From contig JASKMD010000012.1 of the NCBI GenBank assembly GCA_030144725.1, forward strand, positions 2,859,555 through 2,923,554: a stretch of 64,000 nt of DNA, written 5' to 3'. Below are positions 61,700 to 64,000 of the stretch, piece by piece (position 1 is the first letter of the stretch; the number at the start of each line of letters is the position of its first letter). Source of the stretch: Haematococcus lacustris. Lineage: Eukaryota > Chlorophyta > Chlorophyceae > Chlamydomonadales > Haematococcaceae. Position numbers and translations under genes: made by a program. The notes beneath the pieces are model-generated. The model ran no database searches, was not told the origin of the DNA, and was given only the letters and a program-made list of their open reading frames with translations.

Positions 61700-62146
61700 G
61701 GAAGTTCGAGTTGGCGAAGAACTTGCTGAAGTCCTTGTCCTGTTTGACCCAGACACACAGGTTGGAGTGGTCATCGACCCCGGCGTCACCCAGGCAGTCA
61801 GCGCAGGGACGAGGGGTCAGGCCAGCTGGCAGCCGACAAGCTGGCCCAGTGGAAGCTGACCAAGGGCCAGGTGAAGCATGACAGCGGCCTGAACAATGCC
61901 TGCCGTGACACTGAGCGGTGGCTGGCACCAATCAAGCCCCACCTCCAGCACCTGGCAGCAGCCAGCTCAGGCGGCACCTCCCTGGAGGCCAACCTGAAGC
62001 ACATCACCGTCACCCTGGCCACCTGGGACACGGTGTGGGAGGTGTACCTGGACCCCAAGTGGGCACGGCAGCGGCTGAGGCTGTACGGAGCCCAGGACTG
62101 GGCGCTGGAGCAGTTCTTTAAGTCAGACCCTCCCAACTCTGATTAA
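61700..62146 (+). pseudogene. Fanzor/OrfB central segment, RuvC-I, inverted relative to piece A1 (piece A2)
   Basis: The plus strand carries VGVVIDPGVTQAVSAG (RuvC-I, about 61755-61810), a frameshift near 61815, then KLTKGQVKHDSGLNNACRDT and WDTVWEVYLDPKWARQRLRL, ending LEQFFKSDPPNSD with a stop at 62146. It is a close relative of piece B at 51690-52030. It diverges just where piece B has its splice donor. The stretch at 61700-61750 instead matches the opposite strand of B's N-terminal segment (KDFSKFFANSNF on minus), so two orientations meet near 61750. Confidence 0.7.
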
Positions 62147-62684
62147 GTAAGTGACACAACCTTTTCATGGATGTCCCGGTGCCGGTGTGATTGGCGTAGC
62201 ACTGTGCGGCATGCGATGACCGCGTAATCTTCTACACGCCCGATATGCTAGGAACCCTGTAAGCGAAAAAAGTGCGGCCACCGACCAGCCGGCCGCCCTC
62301 ACAACATCGCGCAGCGCAAGTGAGCTGTGGTAATCCTTCGCAATGGCGTGGTAGACTCTTTACGCTGTGAAGGCAAGTACAGCCGGCGATCCGCATCCCT
62401 CCTGGCTCAATCAACCCGACATTGCTTTCTTTATGACCCCGTTTCCAATGAAAGAGCCGGAGCCGGAGCCAGAGCCGGAGCCAGAGCCCGAGCCAAGAGC
62501 CAGAGCCGGAGCCGGAGCACCCAAAGAGCCCCAAAATGGCTCTAACCGCCGGCCAACCGTCGGCTCCGCTGACCCCGTTTCCGGTAAAGAAGTTGCTGCA
62601 TTGTTTCAAAGTGTCTATGTAGCTTAGAGACATGTAGCAGAATTGCAAAGTCAAATGCGCTGGCCGGGCAGAGGTTGCTAGGCT
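62147..62684. other. Spacer with a GAGCCG hexamer repeat (about 62455-62520)
   Basis: GAGCCGGAGCCAGAGCC-type units encode Glu-Pro repeats in one plus frame (MKEPEPEPEPEP...), recalling the acidic EPEP N-terminus of Fanzor piece B. That frame ends at 62624, before the next gene. No other feature is recognised. Confidence 0.5.
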
Positions 62685-64000
62685 ATGCAGCGAAACAGGC
62701 AGCGTAAACGGAACCGTGATGCCTCGGACAGTGAGGTTGCCCGCGAGCTCGAGGCTCAGCCAGAGCCAAGCCAGGCGCAGCAGGCAAAGCAGGCCAGCGG
62801 TGCAGCGCGCTGGGACCGACACAAAAGTAATTCGTGGCATTCGAAGAAATGTAAGCTCCATTTCCTGATGAACCCCCCTGCGGCTGTAGAGGCGGGGCCG
62901 GTCTTGGCTCCCAATGTGGTGGAGGCGCGGCTCGTCCCGCTGATAAAGGCTCAGGTGGAGGCCTGCACTATGAGGGCGCTGCTCGGGAGCGTGCTGTTTG
63001 GCCTCATGGTGCGCCGCTGTTTCCCCGCTCACATCCCTGCCGAGGTCGCCATCATCCCCAACCTGGCAGACCGCAACCTGTTCCTGCATCTCTGTCGCGG
63101 TTTGCCACCTCCCGGCGAGCACACCCGGCCCAGCGAAGCTGTGAAGGAGGTGCTCGCCGCGTACCCGGCCCTCCACGCCCGCCTCAGGGATGTACCTCGC
63201 TTTTCGAACGACATCAACACCGTGGACGCCGTTGGCAACAAACTGGAGACAAGCTTTGCCAACAGCCTGACCGAGCTGTTCACCCGCCGGGTTGAGCAAG
63301 CGGTGGCACTGGCTGGTGCCACGCTATTCGATGGCTCCTTTGAGCACCGGCGGCGCCTGGGGGTGCCCTTGGGTGGCAGGCCAGCCTGGACTCAGCGTGA
63401 GCGCAGCTGGGTGTCGCGGAGTGTGCAGGGCAAGGTGGTGACCTGGCTGCAGGGTGCAGGTGGGGTGGTGCCGACTGGTGCCATGCGGGAGGCTGTGGCC
63501 AAACAGCGGGGGTTGCTTGGACTGCGCGAGGGGGAGGTAGTGGATGAAGACTGGCTTGGGAGGAAGGCCAACCGGGGCAGCCTGCTGCGCCATGCAGTGT
63601 ACATCAGCGGAGAGCTTGAGGCAGCCAACACAAGCTGGCAGCTGGACTGCATGGTCTGGCAGGCAGCGGGGAGCCAGCCCCACACCAGGCCCTACCGCCC
63701 CCCCTCCCCCTTTGCACTCACCCCGGGCTGCACCTGCAAGGCTCACCATATCCAGCTGGACACCCGGGCCCTCTACGGCTTGATGCGAACTGCTCGCGTG
63801 CTGCCAGCGGGCATCACCTCCTTGCCCAAATTCACTGATGGTGTGGTGATGAGGGATGGCAAACCGGAGCTTGGGCCCAAAAACAGTGAGGTACGTGCCA
63901 TGTTGCTTGTGCCATGTTGCTTAATTGTGCCATGTTGCTTGTGCTCTAATGATTGAGGCTAATGACTCAATACTCTCTGTGCTGCCTGTGTTGGCTGCAG
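62685..64000 (+). CDS. First exon(s) of an unfinished gene, possibly a Fanzor N-terminal half
   Basis: A 402-codon exon (62685-63890) ends at donor GAG|GTACGT, and the 110-bp intron closes with GTTGGCTGCAG at base 64000, so the next exon starts just outside. The product begins with a basic, nuclear-type stretch (MQRNRQRKRNRDASDSE), then mixed helical sequence. Segments include RFSNDINTVDAVGNKLETSF, SWVSRSVQGKVVTWLQGAGG, CTCKAHHIQLDTRALYGLM and PKFTDGVVMRDGKPELGPKN. No catalytic motif is within the exon. A Fanzor amino-terminal half is suggested by position next to other Fanzor pieces, by same-strand placement and by a general resemblance of its TDGVV segment to LDGVSV before RuvC-I in piece B. 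It could equally be an unrelated transposon or host protein. There are no internal stops, so it may be intact. Confidence 0.55.

Noticed and set aside
62232..63299. 355-codon minus-strand ORF
   Set aside because: Antisense to the cleaner plus-strand exon at 62685-63890, which ends in proper splice sites. No recognisable domain on the minus strand.

Overview
The window looks like nuclear DNA of a chlorophycean (Chlamydomonadales-type) green alga. The reasons are GC-rich, intron-dense genes with GT-AG introns, a double B-box/CCT CONSTANS-like gene, a plant-type VPS13 gene carrying a C2 domain, decayed Fanzor-type genes, a chromovirus, and very heavy micro/minisatellite content inside introns. 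Haematococcus is the closest match I can think of, but that is recall and was not tested. Three runs of exactly 500 N (21694-22193, 34706-35205, 47194-47693) are scaffold gaps, so distances across them are not reliable.

Layout. 1-11 kb is mostly repeats: arrays of the perfect palindrome CTACAGTACTGTAG, CAG-, CCCCT-, GGGCT- and G-rich satellites. A fragmentary plus-strand mTERF-like gene sits at about 3.3-5.2 kb. 11.2-15.9 kb (minus) is a nine-exon gene whose splice phases all agree. It encodes an approximately 1,283-residue Crypton-like tyrosine recombinase with an in-frame proline-rich tandem-repeat domain and a GCR1_C-like C-terminal region. A large palindromic array (16.2-17.0 kb) lies just upstream of it. 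18.0-21.2 kb (minus) is a Ty3/gypsy chromovirus pol with a premature stop and a frameshift. 22.2-42.0 kb (minus) is a VPS13-family bridge-like lipid-transfer protein gene in at least 16 exons. One of its introns holds a 9-kb, visually homogeneous 54-bp G-rich array running into a gap, and another holds 1.2 kb of pure polypurine repeat. A small complex-I-type mitochondrial membrane protein gene (42.4-43.0 kb, plus) is divergent from it.

43-50 kb is gene-poor and includes an inverted second copy of a 200-bp dispersed repeat also found at 1.8 kb, plus a 66-bp minisatellite. 50.0-52.8 kb (minus) holds three decayed pieces of Fanzor/OrfB (TnpB-like) genes with RuvC-I, -II and -III motifs. 53.9-55.7 kb (minus) is a complete five-exon CONSTANS-like gene, divergent from a complete five-exon RBMX2/Ist3-like spliceosomal RRM protein gene (55.9-58.4 kb, plus). 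58.5-60.2 kb is a pogo/Tigger-like DDE transposase. 60.6-62.1 kb holds more Fanzor pieces in conflicting orientations around an AGGGC array and a CCCTAA motif. 62.7 kb to the window end is a new plus-strand gene, possibly a Fanzor amino-terminal half, whose first intron ends exactly at the last base.

The host genes cover membrane lipid transport (VPS13), respiration (complex I-type subunit), light/circadian-type regulation (CONSTANS-like), splicing (RBMX2) and organelle gene expression (mTERF). The rest is a dense collection of mobile DNA: tyrosine recombinase, LTR retroelement, DDE transposase and RNA-guided-nuclease relatives.
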